Notes: a model not told the origin generated them from the letters alone. Positions 53,414 to 62,785 are shown, numbered from the stretch's first letter. The stretch: 64,000 nucleotides of DNA from Scytonema tolypothrichoides VB-61278 (GCF_000828085.3 NZ_JXCA02000022.1:151253-215252); one strand, 5' to 3'. Translations and numbers: made by a program.

Positions 53414-54277
53414 ATGACCACGATAACAACAATGACAATTGACAATTTTATTGTTCGACCAATGAAGAGGTCAGAATTAGATTTGGTAATTGATTGGGCA
53501 GCACTTGAACGCTGGAATCCAGGAATTTATGATGCTGAATGTTTTTACCAAGCTGATCAATGCGGTTTTTTCGTGGGGGAGTTGAACAATGAACTTGTGG
53601 CAAGTATTTCCGCTGTTGCTTACTCTAAGCACTTTGCCGTTATTGGCTTTTATATTGTCAAACCGCAGTTTCGTGGGCGAGGTTTTGGCATGAAAATGTG
53701 GAGGGCAGCAATGGCATATCTTGGTACTGAGCGTAACATCAGTATAGATGGAGAAATTGCTCAACAGAAGAACTACCAGAAATCAGGTTTTCAAATCACC
53801 TACCGTCATATTCGTTATGAGGCTGTAGGTGGCGGCTTAGCCCCGGACGGCATTGTAGAACTCAAAAGTGTGCCTTTTGAGAAGTTAGTTGCTTATGATC
53901 AAGAGCTTTTTCCGGCTGAACGCAAGCAGTTCCTACGACTTTGGATAAACCAACCAAACAGTGCTGCCTTAGGGGTTGTTAGAGATGGGCATGTTGTTGG
54001 TTATGGAGTCATCCTTCAAAGCTACACAGGTTTCCGGATTGGACCGTTGAATGCTGATGATGAACAAATTGCCGAGCAACTCTTACTCGCCTTGCTTGCT
54101 TTTGCTTCTGATGCTTCGGTGTTTCTTGATGTGCCAGATGCTAATTCAGAAGCGATTCAGCTGGCTCAACGTTATGGGATGAAGCCAGTCTCTGAAGTCG
54201 CTCGGATGTACAATAAAGAAATTCCTAACTTGCCTATAAATCGTGTATTTGCTGTGACAAGCTTAGAAGTTGGTTAG
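53414..54277 (+). CDS. GNAT family N-acetyltransferase, two-lobed
   Basis: GNAT enzymes transfer an acetyl group from acetyl-CoA to an amine. The 287-residue product has an N-terminal GNAT domain at about 8-130, with the acetyl-CoA-binding motif A in VKPQFRGRGFGMKMWRAAM (Q/RxxGxG/A type), and a second degenerate GNAT-like lobe (about 150-285; AALGVVRDGHVVGYGVILQS, EAIQLAQRYGMKPVSEVARM). This matches the YitH/GNAT_acetyltr_2-like group, whose substrates are mostly unknown. ATG 53414 is one of several candidates (GTG 53366, ATG 53432); none has a good ribosome-binding site. No clear operon partner. Confidence 0.8.
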   Translation: MTTITTMTIDNFIVRPMKRSELDLVIDWAALERWNPGIYDAECFYQADQCGFFVGELNNELVASISAVAYSKHFAVIGFYIVKPQFRGRGFGMKMWRAAMAYLGTERNISIDGEIAQQKNYQKSGFQITYRHIRYEAVGGGLAPDGIVELKSVPFEKLVAYDQELFPAERKQFLRLWINQPNSAALGVVRDGHVVGYGVILQSYTGFRIGPLNADDEQIAEQLLLALLAFASDASVFLDVPDANSEAIQLAQRYGMKPVSEVARMYNKEIPNLPINRVFAVTSLEVG

Positions 54278-54435
54278 GTAAGTCTCATTCGCCAATCAGT
54301 CATCCCTTCTAACGGTTGGTAACAGATTGTAATAACTTTGTGATGCGCCACGAAAACCCTGACCAACAAGGGGTGTAGGGGTGTAGGGGAAAAGAAGAAT
54401 CGTATTTTTTAGTACACCCTACCCACGGAGCCACA

Positions 54436-54510
54436 GGGGTACAAGCCCCCACTGAATCAGAGATTCAGTGGTCCCCAATCAGTTTGGCGTCAAAGCCCCC
54501 ACTGATTGTA
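54436..54510. repeat. CAAGCCCCCACTGA hairpin repeats
   Basis: CCACTGAATC (54449-54458) and GATTCAGTGG (54462-54471) form a perfect 10-bp stem with AGA loop; a second CAAAGCCCCCACTGATTG copy lies at about 54491-54508. Same family as the hairpin after eno. The rest of 54278-54720 shows GTAGGGGTGTAGGGG-type simple repeats and no gene. Confidence 0.65.
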
Positions 54511-54720
54511 TCCCTTACACCCCTATACCCTTACCCCCCTACACCCCTAGTTTTTGACACATATGCGATAGCAATTTTGTCAGGCTAACTTTCCCAAACC
54601 TTAACCTTGTCCATAAGCTCTACTCTTTTTGACACTTGTTATGGTAATCCCAAACCATATTTATTGAACAACTGGTCTATTACTTTACTATAACTTTCGA
54701 TAGATGTATAATTACTCAAA

Positions 54721-54838
54721 AGAAGGGGAGTAGCTGCTGGCAATCATATTAGCCAGTACACCTGAGTCAACATACTGGCAATTTGCCTGGTTCAGGTGAC
54801 GAGTAAGTCATTAGCTTCTTGGAAGTGAGACCTTCACT
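54721..54838 (+). promoter_or_regulatory. yybP-ykoY manganese riboswitch aptamer
   Basis: The leader of the GDT1 gene carries the conserved yybP-ykoY pieces in order: AGAAGGGGAGTAGCTGC (54721-54737), GAGTCAACATACTG (54764-54777), GACGAGTAAGTCATTAGC (54798-54815) and GGAAGTGAGACCTTCAC (54821-54837). GAAGG and CCTTC can close the P1 stem. This RNA binds Mn2+ and switches on Mn2+ exporters; the downstream gene is of exactly that kind. Recognised by eye from consensus, not by a covariance search. Confidence 0.85.
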
Positions 54839-54854
54839 AAGTTCACATGCAAAA

Positions 54855-54919
54855 ATGTGAGCTTGGTGGAGTCTCACTACTCACATCAAGCTCACATAAG
54901 AAAAAGATTCTTAAAGGAG
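54855..54919 (+). promoter_or_regulatory. Probable expression platform hairpin and ribosome-binding site of the GDT1 gene
   Basis: ATGTGAGCTTG (54855-54865) and CAAGCTCACAT (54887-54897) form a perfect 11-bp stem between the aptamer and the AAAGGAGC ribosome-binding site at 54913-54919. It may act as a Mn2+-controlled terminator or may help expose or hide the binding site; which of these is not settled by the sequence. Confidence 0.55.
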
Positions 54920-54928
54920 CTTGAGAAA

Positions 54929-55549
54929 GTGTTAACGGCTTTTACTGCAGGTTTGTTGCTAATTACGGTTTCAGAACTGGGAGATAAAACATTTTTTATC
55001 GCCGTGATTTTAGCGATGCATCACCCACGGCGATTGGTTTTTGCAGGTGTAGTAGCGGCTTTAGCTGCAATGACAATACTTTCTGTTGTCGTAGGACAAG
55101 CAGTTTCCATACTTCCAAAAGTTTACATTCATTTTGCGGAGATAGCTTTATTTATAGGTTTTGGTCTTAAGCTACTTTACGATGCAAGTCGAATGCCTAC
55201 TTCCAGTTGCGATACAGAAGTTGTAGAAGAGGCAAAAGCTGCAGTGAAGCAGGGAGATTTGAAACTGCCGAAAAAGAAAAATGCTTTAGCAATTTTAACA
55301 GAAGCCTTTGTACTGACATTTATGGCGGAGTGGGGCGATCGCACACAAATTGCCACAATTGCCCTCGCTGCAGGAAATAATGCCATTGGAGTAACAGCAG
55401 GTGCTATTTTGGGACACGCCATTTGTGCTGCGATCGCTGTCATTGGCGGCAAAATGTTGGCAGGGCGAATTTCTGAGCGGAAGCTCACCTTTATCGGTGG
55501 ATTTTTGTTTCTTGTATTTGGTGTCGTCGCCGCCATTGAAGGAGCGTGA
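54929..55549 (+). CDS. TMEM165/GDT1 family (UPF0016) cation transporter, probable Mn2+ exporter
   Basis: GDT1 proteins export Mn2+ (or exchange Ca2+/Mn2+) across membranes; in cyanobacteria a member loads manganese into the thylakoid lumen or out of the cytoplasm. The 206-residue product has six hydrophobic segments and both hallmark E-x-G-D-(K/R)-(T/S) motifs, SELGDKTFF (first half) and AEWGDRTQI (second half), separated by a charged loop (EEAKAAVKQGDLKLPKKKN). I chose the GTG at 54929 (VLTAFTAGLLLITVSELG) because AAAGGAGC lies 9 nt upstream; an open frame back to 54857 would run through the regulatory hairpin. The manganese riboswitch upstream supports the Mn2+ assignment. It converges with the TPR gene 65 nt downstream. 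Confidence 0.92.
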   Translation: MLTAFTAGLLLITVSELGDKTFFIAVILAMHHPRRLVFAGVVAALAAMTILSVVVGQAVSILPKVYIHFAEIALFIGFGLKLLYDASRMPTSSCDTEVVEEAKAAVKQGDLKLPKKKNALAILTEAFVLTFMAEWGDRTQIATIALAAGNNAIGVTAGAILGHAICAAIAVIGGKMLAGRISERKLTFIGGFLFLVFGVVAAIEGA

Positions 55550-55613
55550 GATAAGTAGAGGAGTGCGGAAGTGTGGTAACATTTCCCTGCTTCCGTCCTT
55601 TCCTCCCTCATTC

Positions 55614-56474
55614 TCACTGCTTAGGCGTTGATGTCGGCGTACTAGCAGGAGTAGAAGATTCGCTAGCCTGCTTATTAATTTCGTCTTTATACTGGCTTGG
55701 TGCTAAAGCCGCAGCTTGGGTAAACAAAGTTTTTGCTTCCTCAACTTTGCCCTGTTCTTTCAGGAGCATCGCCTTTGCTAAAACGGGACGAAAATCCTGT
55801 TTATCATTGCTTATTGCTTGGTCATAAGCACTTAGAGCTTGAGTATAGTTTTTTTGAGACGCGTGTACTTTACCTAAGAGTACTTGTACGGCGACTGTAT
55901 CCAGACTTCCAGGCTGGCTTTTATTTGCTTTGCTTGCAGTACTGAGAGTATTTTGTAGCAAACTAATAGCTGCTTCCGGGCGTTTTTCAGACAGATGGAG
56001 GGTTACTAGACCTTGTAAAGCCTCAAGATTACCAGGTTTCTTTTCTAAAATAGAACGATAAGCTTGATCGGCTCCTTCCTTATCGCCAATTTGCTGCTTG
56101 GCTTGAGCCAGTAGCACTGCGTATCTTGTTTCTTCTGGATTGAGCTGAGTTAATTTTTCCAAAGGTTCAATTACGCTCTTGACATCGCCTCCACCCAAGC
56201 TGAGTAATTGTAGTCGAGTCTCAAGCAAGCCTTGCAGCGCCGTTTGATTTTCCGGTTCTCGCTGCAAAACTTGTGCATAACCTTGTGCGGCATTTTCCAG
56301 TTTCGATTTTAGATCAGAGGAAGGTGAAACACTTCTGGCGTTTGTGGATTTCTGGCTTGAACTTTGCGTTTCATCAAATGCCCCAATGAGTGGCACCACC
56401 GAAACTCCGACAAAAGCAAAAAGTATCAGCACCAACACTACATTAATTATCCAGTGTTTGCGAGTTTGAGACAC
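55614..56474 (-). CDS. Membrane-anchored TPR protein, conserved in cyanobacteria
   Basis: The 286-residue product begins at GTG 56472-56474, with AAGGA 7 nt upstream. A single N-terminal transmembrane segment (WIINVVLVLILFAFVGVSVV, about 8-27) is followed by a Ser-rich linker and five or so TPR units from about residue 60 (AAQGYAQVLQREPENQTALQ, ADQAYRSILEKKPGNLEAL, ALSAYDQAISNDKQDFRPVL), ending in a low-complexity SSTPASTPTSTP tail. It should be a protein-protein interaction platform at the plasma or thylakoid membrane. I do not know a specific role. No partner gene is obvious. Confidence 0.8.
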   Translation of the reverse strand: MSQTRKHWIINVVLVLILFAFVGVSVVPLIGAFDETQSSSQKSTNARSVSPSSDLKSKLENAAQGYAQVLQREPENQTALQGLLETRLQLLSLGGGDVKSVIEPLEKLTQLNPEETRYAVLLAQAKQQIGDKEGADQAYRSILEKKPGNLEALQGLVTLHLSEKRPEAAISLLQNTLSTASKANKSQPGSLDTVAVQVLLGKVHASQKNYTQALSAYDQAISNDKQDFRPVLAKAMLLKEQGKVEEAKTLFTQAAALAPSQYKDEINKQASESSTPASTPTSTPKQ

Positions 56475-56873
56475 AAAACCATCCTTAAATTCTAATGAGA
56501 TTATCGTTCACCCTGAGCGCAGCCGAAGGGTTGACAGAAAAAATGAAAGTTAAAATTTTTAAAAATTTTACGGAAACCCGCGAATTGTTTGTGAATTTTA
56601 TAACAAAAAGCAATATACGCATTTCATGCAACTGTTGATTTTAGGAGGAACCGTCTGAAATTGTAGCTACGATATGCTTTCGAAACTAACATAAAAACGC
56701 TAAATTACAGATTTAGGGTGTATATGTAAAGTTTTGCGTCTTTAGTATTGCACAGAGCGTTAAGACGTGGCTGTCTTGAAAGGAAATATACTTACAAGCG
56801 CCGCACAAACGCTCTTTTCAGCTGCCTTTGTAAAATCCCACAATGGGATGTATCTCCGCCGCAAGGAGTTTTT
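56475..56873. other. Divergent intergenic region / 5' leader
   Basis: 399 nt with a TCACCCTGAGCGCAGCCGAAGGG repeat piece near 56509-56531 (quoted here only as its ends TCACCCTGAG and CCGAAGGG) and an ATCCCACAATGGGAT hairpin at about 56835-56849, shortly before the AAGGAG ribosome-binding site at 56862-56867. An open frame extends upstream from 56874 to 56748 but has no start signal. A structured leader is possible. Confidence 0.4.
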
Positions 56874-57878
56874 ATGAATTCCGACCTGATGCCGTCACCT
56901 GAATCGTCCAATTCAACTGCTTCTAAAGAAGCTTTAGAGAGCAAAGACACAGCTGCTATGAATATCAATGCAGCAACTCCTGCTTTTCAAGAAAAAAATT
57001 CACCTGTGATCTCCAGTGAGACTGCTAATGATCAGAACTTAGAAAACCGGCAACAGCCGATTCCAGATCCAAGTGAACCAATGCAGTACCGGGCTATTGG
57101 CTTAGTGCGAGGTCGCTACGTTGCCGCCAATAGCGAACAATTTACTCAAGGTTCAATAGTGACTACAGATGGTACACAACTCGAAGCCGTCCTTCTGGGT
57201 CGGATTATGAGTTTAGTCAAAAATCATTTGGATTTGGAAAAAGAACATCTGTGGGTTGTTTATCCGCGTACTCGGCAAGAAAACGACAAATTACATATAC
57301 AAATTGTCGGAGTTTGGGAGCCGGAAAACTTGGCTAAACATCAAATAGCCAATGACGAGCAAGATTCGGCTTCACAAAAAGATTTGCCAATACCGGGCAC
57401 TAATGGTTCATCAAGCGCCGTTATTCCCTCATCAGAAGTTCCAGATGGTAATTTTTCTGTTCGGGGCGAAGTTGTTTACCAATCTTTTGAAGCTGAACAC
57501 TTAGTCATCAAAATTAAGCAGGCTGCACGCAAACAAGATGACAAACCAAAGTATTTCAAGTTGAAAATTAAAGGTAAGCTTGAAGCAAGAGCAGTCGGCA
57601 AGTTTTGGGATTTACAAGTCAAACGAGAAGGTGACTCATTAGTTGTAGAAAGCGCTGAGGCGATCGCTGATTTGCCTAAAAAGCGCAGACCACCACAAAC
57701 CAGACATGGCGGCGGAGGTCGTCGTCCTGGTGGAAAGAAACCATTTCCTCCAAGACCACGCAACAGCGAGATTTCACGCCCAGTAAAGAAAACAGGCGAC
57801 ACAGGTGCGGCGTCAATGCCAATATCCTCAAAACCCATGCCTAAGCCCGTGAAGCGTCTGAAGCCACCGGAACAGTAA
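56874..57878 (+). CDS. Conserved cyanobacterial protein with basic Gly/Pro-rich tail, possible RNA-binding
   Basis: The 334-residue product begins at ATG 56874 (MNSDLMPSPESSNSTASKE) with AAGGAG 7 nt upstream. Residues 1-75 are low-complexity and acidic. A folded part at about 75-165 (MQYRAIGLVRGRYVAANSEQ, LLGRIMSLVKNHLDLEKEH, LWVVYPRTR) and another at about 180-265 (FSVRGEVVYQSFEAEHLVIK, KYFKLKIKGKLE, GKFWDLQVKREGDSLVV) look like two related beta-rich modules. The tail (about 268-334) is strongly basic with KKRRPPQTRHGGGGRRPGG, which recalls nucleic-acid-binding RGG-type tails. I recognise it only as a conserved cyanobacterial hypothetical; RNA binding is inferred from the tail. Confidence 0.7.
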   Translation: MNSDLMPSPESSNSTASKEALESKDTAAMNINAATPAFQEKNSPVISSETANDQNLENRQQPIPDPSEPMQYRAIGLVRGRYVAANSEQFTQGSIVTTDGTQLEAVLLGRIMSLVKNHLDLEKEHLWVVYPRTRQENDKLHIQIVGVWEPENLAKHQIANDEQDSASQKDLPIPGTNGSSSAVIPSSEVPDGNFSVRGEVVYQSFEAEHLVIKIKQAARKQDDKPKYFKLKIKGKLEARAVGKFWDLQVKREGDSLVVESAEAIADLPKKRRPPQTRHGGGGRRPGGKKPFPPRPRNSEISRPVKKTGDTGAASMPISSKPMPKPVKRLKPPEQ

Positions 57879-57943
57879 GAAGACAAGGGGGAAGGGAGTA
57901 ATATCATGTTCGGATGAACACTTAAACCTCACCCCTTAAGCAA

Positions 57944-58020
57944 TTCAAAGTTCAAAATTCAAAGTTCAAAAAAAAGAATTCTTAATTTTGAATTTTGAAT
58001 TTTGAATTTTGAATTTGAGC
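57944..58020. repeat. Inverted TTCAAAA / TTTTGAA short tandem repeats
   Basis: TTCAAAGTTCAAAATTCAAAG (in heptamer steps) faces a run of TTTTGAA heptamers ending near 58015, forming a long imperfect hairpin between converging genes. The same heptamer array at about 38178-38210 was the target of the insertion sequence. Confidence 0.7.
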
Positions 58021-58038
58021 GAAGCGAGTCTTGTCCTC

Positions 58039-59208
58039 TTAAAATTCCGTCCACCTGTCTTGCGGAAGAAAAGACCGGTGCATCTCAATTGGTGCAACAG
58101 GTTCTGTTAAAGTGAAATCACCACGTAAAATTGATTGTTTTAACTCCACAGCAACTTGCCTAGAGAGAAATAAACTAGCAAGGGGTGCAACGCGCACAGT
58201 TCTGCCTTCTATGGTGATTCGTCCAGATTTGAGTTGGGCGTAACTGACTAAACCAAAGGTAGGACGAACACGCCGGGGAATAGAAAAGTCTACTATTGGG
58301 GCTACCAAGTCTTTATCTTCAACTGCACATCTTGCAACGACTTCTTCGTTCAACACAGGGAGTGGTACACCCACTCCCAACATCAAAGAAGGACCGTAAC
58401 TTTTAAAGTAACACCCACGCACCCAACGAGCATCCATTTGCTTGGCATCACCAATTAAAGCTAAAGTTGCAGCCGGTCCAATGGGTGTATGATTGGGCAA
58501 TCGTTTTTGTAAAGGAAAGTGCTGAGTGCCTTCCCAAGCAACATAACCAATACCGCCTCCCAGAAAAATTCGTGTGCCAATCCCTACGAGTTGTAGATCT
58601 GGGTCGTTGAGTAGGGGGGAGATGGCACCGGGGTTAGAATAGACGGCATTGCCTAAACGGGGTTGTAGAGGACCGAGGTATGTGTGGAGTGGGCGATCGC
58701 CCCCATTCACACCTACTATAAAATTTTGATAAAGATTGCGTGGATTGAATAAATAAAACTGATTTATTGTTTCACGGGTAATTGTGGTTTCAAAATTTCC
58801 TCTGGGATAGCAATCAGTCACTTGTCCTTGTGCTCGAATGTGTACAGCTTTACCAGCTATCAAATCTTCAATAACATGACCGCCACCCCGTTCCCGAACC
58901 TCTTCGCCGTCCATGACTTCCACGGCGCAACTTGCACCCAAGTATAAATCTACAGCTCCAAAACCAGAGTATGCCGGAACACCATCTAACCAACAACGGC
59001 GAATTTTTATCGGTGGATCAGTATGTCCTAGGTTAATAATGGCACCACTAGACTCCATTGGCTCAAAAGTGCCAGTAGTAATGACATCAACTTCCTTAGC
59101 AACTTTGGTAACACCTACTTCTGCAACTCTTGTCTTTAATTCCTCAATAGTTAACACCACCGCCAGTTTCTGGCTAATTTTGTCATTTATCTCCGCAATT
59201 GTTCGCAT
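58039..59208 (-). CDS. Homocysteine biosynthesis protein (HcyBio, DUF39 family)
   Basis: DUF39/HcyBio proteins convert aspartate semialdehyde to homocysteine in methanogens and relatives (L-aspartate semialdehyde sulphurtransferase), by direct sulphur transfer. The 389-residue product matches over its length: INDKISQKLAVVLTIEEL, TTGTFEPMESSGAIINLGH, DPPIKIRRCWLDGVPAYSG, FGAVDLYLGASCAVEVMDG, GGGHVIEDLIAGKAVHIRA, TDCYPRGNFETTITR. Cysteines at CWLDG, GASCAV and TDCYPR are candidates for sulphur carriage. No fused CBS or ferredoxin domain is present. ATG at 59206-59208. Activity in this organism is inferred from the family; it would feed homocysteine to MetH encoded 8 kb away, though the two are not an operon. 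Confidence 0.82.
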   Translation of the reverse strand: MRTIAEINDKISQKLAVVLTIEELKTRVAEVGVTKVAKEVDVITTGTFEPMESSGAIINLGHTDPPIKIRRCWLDGVPAYSGFGAVDLYLGASCAVEVMDGEEVRERGGGHVIEDLIAGKAVHIRAQGQVTDCYPRGNFETTITRETINQFYLFNPRNLYQNFIVGVNGGDRPLHTYLGPLQPRLGNAVYSNPGAISPLLNDPDLQLVGIGTRIFLGGGIGYVAWEGTQHFPLQKRLPNHTPIGPAATLALIGDAKQMDARWVRGCYFKSYGPSLMLGVGVPLPVLNEEVVARCAVEDKDLVAPIVDFSIPRRVRPTFGLVSYAQLKSGRITIEGRTVRVAPLASLFLSRQVAVELKQSILRGDFTLTEPVAPIEMHRSFLPQDRWTEF

Positions 59209-59339
59209 ATTGATAGTAGCTAATTAACAGAGTTATAACAGGATTGCTGCTTTATGAGTATTTAGTCACAGCTTCTTGGGATGAGAAAACAAAGGAAGTC
59301 AAAAATAAAAAGTAAAAAACTCTTTCGACTCTTAGAGGT

Positions 59340-59640
59340 ATACCTATGGCTTTAGCGTATCCCGAGGGCGGGACGCTTTGCGACGAGCGCGTCTCCAAAG
59401 GAGATACACCAGTTGATGCCAGATACAACACTGTCGGGCATTGCTAAAGTTAAGGGGCACACCGAAACCCGACTGCTCCTTTGTGAGGAGCTAACGCGCT
59501 GGCTGCTGTAGCCCGACCGAACCCTTCGGCTGCTTCGGCTCCCTATGCCCTGCGGGCACGCTACGCTAACGGCTACGCTCAGGGCAAGTCGCTCAGCACA
59601 AGTCCGCTCAGGGTAAACCCTAGTCGAGCAGTGGTTTACT
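59340..59640. repeat. GC-rich mosaic of short dispersed repeats
   Basis: Most of the 635-nt gap 59209-59843 is a patchwork: GCGTATCCCGAGGGCGGGACG, CGTCTCCAAAGGAGATAC, GCTCCTTTGTGAGGAGC (perfect GCTCCT/AGGAGC hairpin), CCCTGCGGGCACGCTACGC and GCTACGCTCAGGGC. No gene is supported. The promoter of the next gene should be in 59650-59830; AAGGAGG at 59833-59839 is its ribosome-binding site. Confidence 0.6.
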
Positions 59641-59843
59641 TTTATTGTTTGACTTTCCATCCGTTTTCCTTCTTGATTTTGTACAGATAAACAGGCTAGT
59701 GTGTCGAGTAGATATTCCTAGTCGGGATCAGATGCATCTTGCGAAAGTTCCCTAAACTCTAAAATCCATAGGAGACTAAAGAAAACAAAGTTAGTCTTAT
59801 GGGTATTAAGGCAGCAAGTGGTGCAAATAGATAAGGAGGATTT

Positions 59844-62372
59844 ATGCGTGCAGTACTGATGGCAGGTGGTTCAGGAACGCGGCTGCGTCCGCTAACTTGT
59901 GATCTGCCCAAACCAATGGTCCCTATCCTGAATCGACCCATTGCCGAACATATCATCAATCTTCTCAAACGGCATCAAATAACAGAAGTGGTTGCCACAC
60001 TCCATTATTTACCCGATGTCATGCGAGATTACTTCCAAGATGGCAGTGAGTTTGGCGTACAAATGACCTATGCCGTAGAAGAAGATCAGCCTTTAGGTAC
60101 TGCCGGCTGCGTGAAAAATATTGCCGAACTTCTTGACGAGACGTTTTTAGTCATTAGCGGCGATAGTATAACAGATTTCGATCTGACAGCAGCGATTGAA
60201 TTTCATAAACAAAAGAAGTCAAAAGCGACTTTGGTTTTAACTCGTGTCCCCAACCCAATAGAGTTTGGGGTGGTGATTACTGATGAAGAAAGTCGGATTC
60301 GTAGATTTTTAGAAAAACCGTCTACGAGTGAAATTTTCTCCGATACTGTTAACACTGGTACATACATTCTGGAACCAGAAGTTTTAGAATACCTACCAGC
60401 AAACCAAGAATCTGACTTTTCTAAAGATTTGTTCCCGTTGCTATTGGCAAAGAATGAGCCAATGTATGGTTACATTGCCCAAGGTTATTGGTTTGATGTC
60501 GGTCACTTAGATGCTTATCGTGAAGCGCAGTACGATGGCTTAAATCACAAAGTCAAACTTGACTTTGCCTATAACGAAGTTTCTCCTGGGTTGTGGGTAG
60601 GTCAAAACACTTATATTGACCCGGCAGCGCAGATTGAAACTCCAGCAGTCATTGGTGATAATTGCCGCATTGGGGCAAGAGTACACATTGAAGCCGGAAC
60701 CGTCATTGGGGATAATGTCACCATTGGCTCTGATGCCAATCTCAAACGTCCGATTATTTGGAATGGAGCGATCCTTGGCGACGAGGCAGAACTGACTGCT
60801 TGTGTTATTTGCCGTGGTGCGCGTGTAGACCGCCGTGCCCATGTCTTAGAAGGTGCTGTGGTTGGTTCACTTTCGACTGTGGGAGAAGAAGCCCAAATTA
60901 GCCCATTTGTGCGTGTTTGGCCCAGTAAAAAGATTGAATCTGGGGCAATTTTAAATATTAATTTGATTTGGGGTAACACTGCCCAACGTAATTTATTTGG
61001 GCAACGAGGCGTCCAAGGACTAGCCAATATTGACATCACCCCAGAATTTGCCGTGAAGTTGGGAGCAGCATACGGTTCAACATTGAAACCGGGTTCTCGG
61101 GTAACAGTTTCTCGTGACCAACGCAATGTCTCGCGCATGGTCACTCGCTCATTAATTGCTGGTTTGATGTCAGTAGGTATCGATATTCAGAACCTAGATG
61201 CCACAGCTATTCCCATCGCTCGCACAGTGATACCCACTATGAGCGTCAGTGGTGGAATTCATGTGCGGGTGCATCCAGACCGCCCCGACTACATCCTGAT
61301 TGAGTTTATGGATGCTAAGGGAATTAATATCACCAAATCCGCAGAAAAGAAAATCGAAGGGGCGTACTTCAAGGAGGATATGCGCCGGGCGCAAATTCAT
61401 GAAATTGGTGATGTTGCTTACCCCAGTCAGGTGATAGATCGATACTGCACTGCTTTTGAGAAGCTGTTACATATTGATAGTATTCGCAACAGTCGGGCAA
61501 AAGTCGTTATTGATTACGTCTATTCAGTATCTGGAGCTGTCTTACCCCAAATGTTAGATAAGTTTGGGGCTGATGCAGTCGTATTGAATGCGAGTCTCAA
61601 TAAAACTGCCATGTCAGCAATTGAGCGCGAAGCACTTTTGACTCAGCTTGGTCATGTGGTAGAAGCGTTGAAGGCGAATTTTGGTGTTCAAGTTTCTGCG
61701 AATGGAGAACAACTCATTTTGGTTGATGAATCTGGCATTTCTATTCGTGGAGAAATGTTAACAGCACTGATGATAGACATGATGTTAACTGCTCACCCCA
61801 GAGGAACAGTGGTGGTACCAGTTCATGCTTCTAGTGCTGTGGAACAAATTGCTCGTCGTCATGATGGTAAGGTCATTCGCACAAAGGCAAATCCTACAGC
61901 ACTCATGGAGACTTGTCAGAAAAATTCCAATGTGGTGTTGGGTGGTAATGGCGACACTGGCTTTATTGTGCCGCAATTGCATCCAGGATTTGATGCTATG
62001 TTCCTCACTGCCAAACTGATTGAGATGCTGACGATACAAGAGCGCTCTCTCGCCTCTGTACGGTCAGAATTGCCCCGTGTGGTTCACAAAACATATACAG
62101 TACGTTGCCCTTGGACTGTCAAAGGAGCGCTGATGCGCCACTTGGTGGAAACTCACCCAGCTCAAAATCTGGAGTTAATTGATGGAGTAAAAATTTGTCA
62201 ACCGTATGATGACAGTTGGGTATTAGTATTGCCAGATGCTAGTGAGCCAGTAGTGCATTTGTACGCTAACAGCAATGATCGCGATTGGGTAGACGAATCA
62301 TTAAGACAATACCGTGCTCGCGTGCAGGCGTTTGTTGAAAGAGAAGAAGAACAAGCTGTTGCTGAGGTGTAA
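59844..62372 (+). CDS. Sugar-1-phosphate nucleotidyltransferase (GDP-mannose pyrophosphorylase-like) fused to a degenerate phosphomannomutase-like half
   Basis: Residues 1 to about 235 form a nucleotidyltransferase: pyrophosphorylase signature [18 protein letters not shown] (8-25), [11 protein letters not shown] metal-binding aspartates and [11 protein letters not shown]. Left-handed hexapeptide repeats follow at about 250-370 ([20 protein letters not shown]). Residues about 375-830 have the alpha-D-phosphohexomutase fold, but the catalytic-serine loop TASHNP is replaced by [12 protein letters not shown] (near 467) and the metal loop DGDxDR by GGNGDTGF (near 699). The mutase half is therefore probably not catalytic. 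The transferase half should make a nucleotide sugar for exopolysaccharide or glycosylation; the exact sugar is not certain. The start is ATG 59844 with an excellent AAGGAGG. The same fusion is known in other cyanobacteria. Confidence 0.9.
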   Translation: MRAVLMAGGSGTRLRPLTCDLPKPMVPILNRPIAEHIINLLKRHQITEVVATLHYLPDVMRDYFQDGSEFGVQMTYAVEEDQPLGTAGCVKNIAELLDETFLVISGDSITDFDLTAAIEFHKQKKSKATLVLTRVPNPIEFGVVITDEESRIRRFLEKPSTSEIFSDTVNTGTYILEPEVLEYLPANQESDFSKDLFPLLLAKNEPMYGYIAQGYWFDVGHLDAYREAQYDGLNHKVKLDFAYNEVSPGLWVGQNTYIDPAAQIETPAVIGDNCRIGARVHIEAGTVIGDNVTIGSDANLKRPIIWNGAILGDEAELTACVICRGARVDRRAHVLEGAVVGSLSTVGEEAQISPFVRVWPSKKIESGAILNINLIWGNTAQRNLFGQRGVQGLANIDITPEFAVKLGAAYGSTLKPGSRVTVSRDQRNVSRMVTRSLIAGLMSVGIDIQNLDATAIPIARTVIPTMSVSGGIHVRVHPDRPDYILIEFMDAKGINITKSAEKKIEGAYFKEDMRRAQIHEIGDVAYPSQVIDRYCTAFEKLLHIDSIRNSRAKVVIDYVYSVSGAVLPQMLDKFGADAVVLNASLNKTAMSAIEREALLTQLGHVVEALKANFGVQVSANGEQLILVDESGISIRGEMLTALMIDMMLTAHPRGTVVVPVHASSAVEQIARRHDGKVIRTKANPTALMETCQKNSNVVLGGNGDTGFIVPQLHPGFDAMFLTAKLIEMLTIQERSLASVRSELPRVVHKTYTVRCPWTVKGALMRHLVETHPAQNLELIDGVKICQPYDDSWVLVLPDASEPVVHLYANSNDRDWVDESLRQYRARVQAFVEREEEQAVAEV

Positions 62373-62384
62373 TTAGCGACTACC

Positions 62385-62415
62385 AATGACTAATGGCTTT
62401 TAGTCATTAGTCATT
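62385..62415 (+). terminator. Hairpin after the nucleotidyltransferase gene
   Basis: AATGACTAATG (62385-62395) and CATTAGTCATT (62405-62415) form an 11-bp stem with a 9-nt loop, 12 nt after the stop, followed by a T-rich stretch. Confidence 0.55.
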
Positions 62416-62465
62416 TCTCTTGCTCTACTTACCTTGTAGAGTTTGATCTTCTGATTTTTTTACTC

Positions 62466-62571
62466 ATACAGCGTATTGCAAGTTCATGAGGTACACCGTC
62501 TAGTCATGATTGTAAGGACTAATGATTACCCTCGTTAATGGTGTACCTCACTTACCTGAAAAGTGCTGTAT
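62466..62571. repeat. Inverted-repeat element, about 105 bp (MITE-like)
   Basis: Outer arms ATACAGC (62466-62472) and GCTGTAT (62565-62571), and inner arms TGAGGTACACC (62487-62497) and GGTGTACCTCA (62540-62550), are nested complements. The element lies alone in the 413-nt gap 62373-62785, which has no gene. Confidence 0.5.
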
Positions 62572-62785
62572 TACGCGGAAAGTGACAGAAGAGGGATATT
62601 TCCGCAACTCTGTGCTAAACAGTACAACTACGAACTATAACGCTACGAATTTGTGAATGTTGTACTTCTTGAACTATTTCTGGCGTTCATGTCATTAGCC
62701 TTTTTGTATCCCAATTAATGGTAAAATAAAATGATAGCTGACTGAAAAAACGTAACTCAAGTCGAATAAAAAATGGGTGACGGAA

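Noticed and set aside
59352..59660. 102-codon minus-strand ORF rich in Arg/Ser
   Set aside because: Produced by translating a mosaic of GC-rich repeats.
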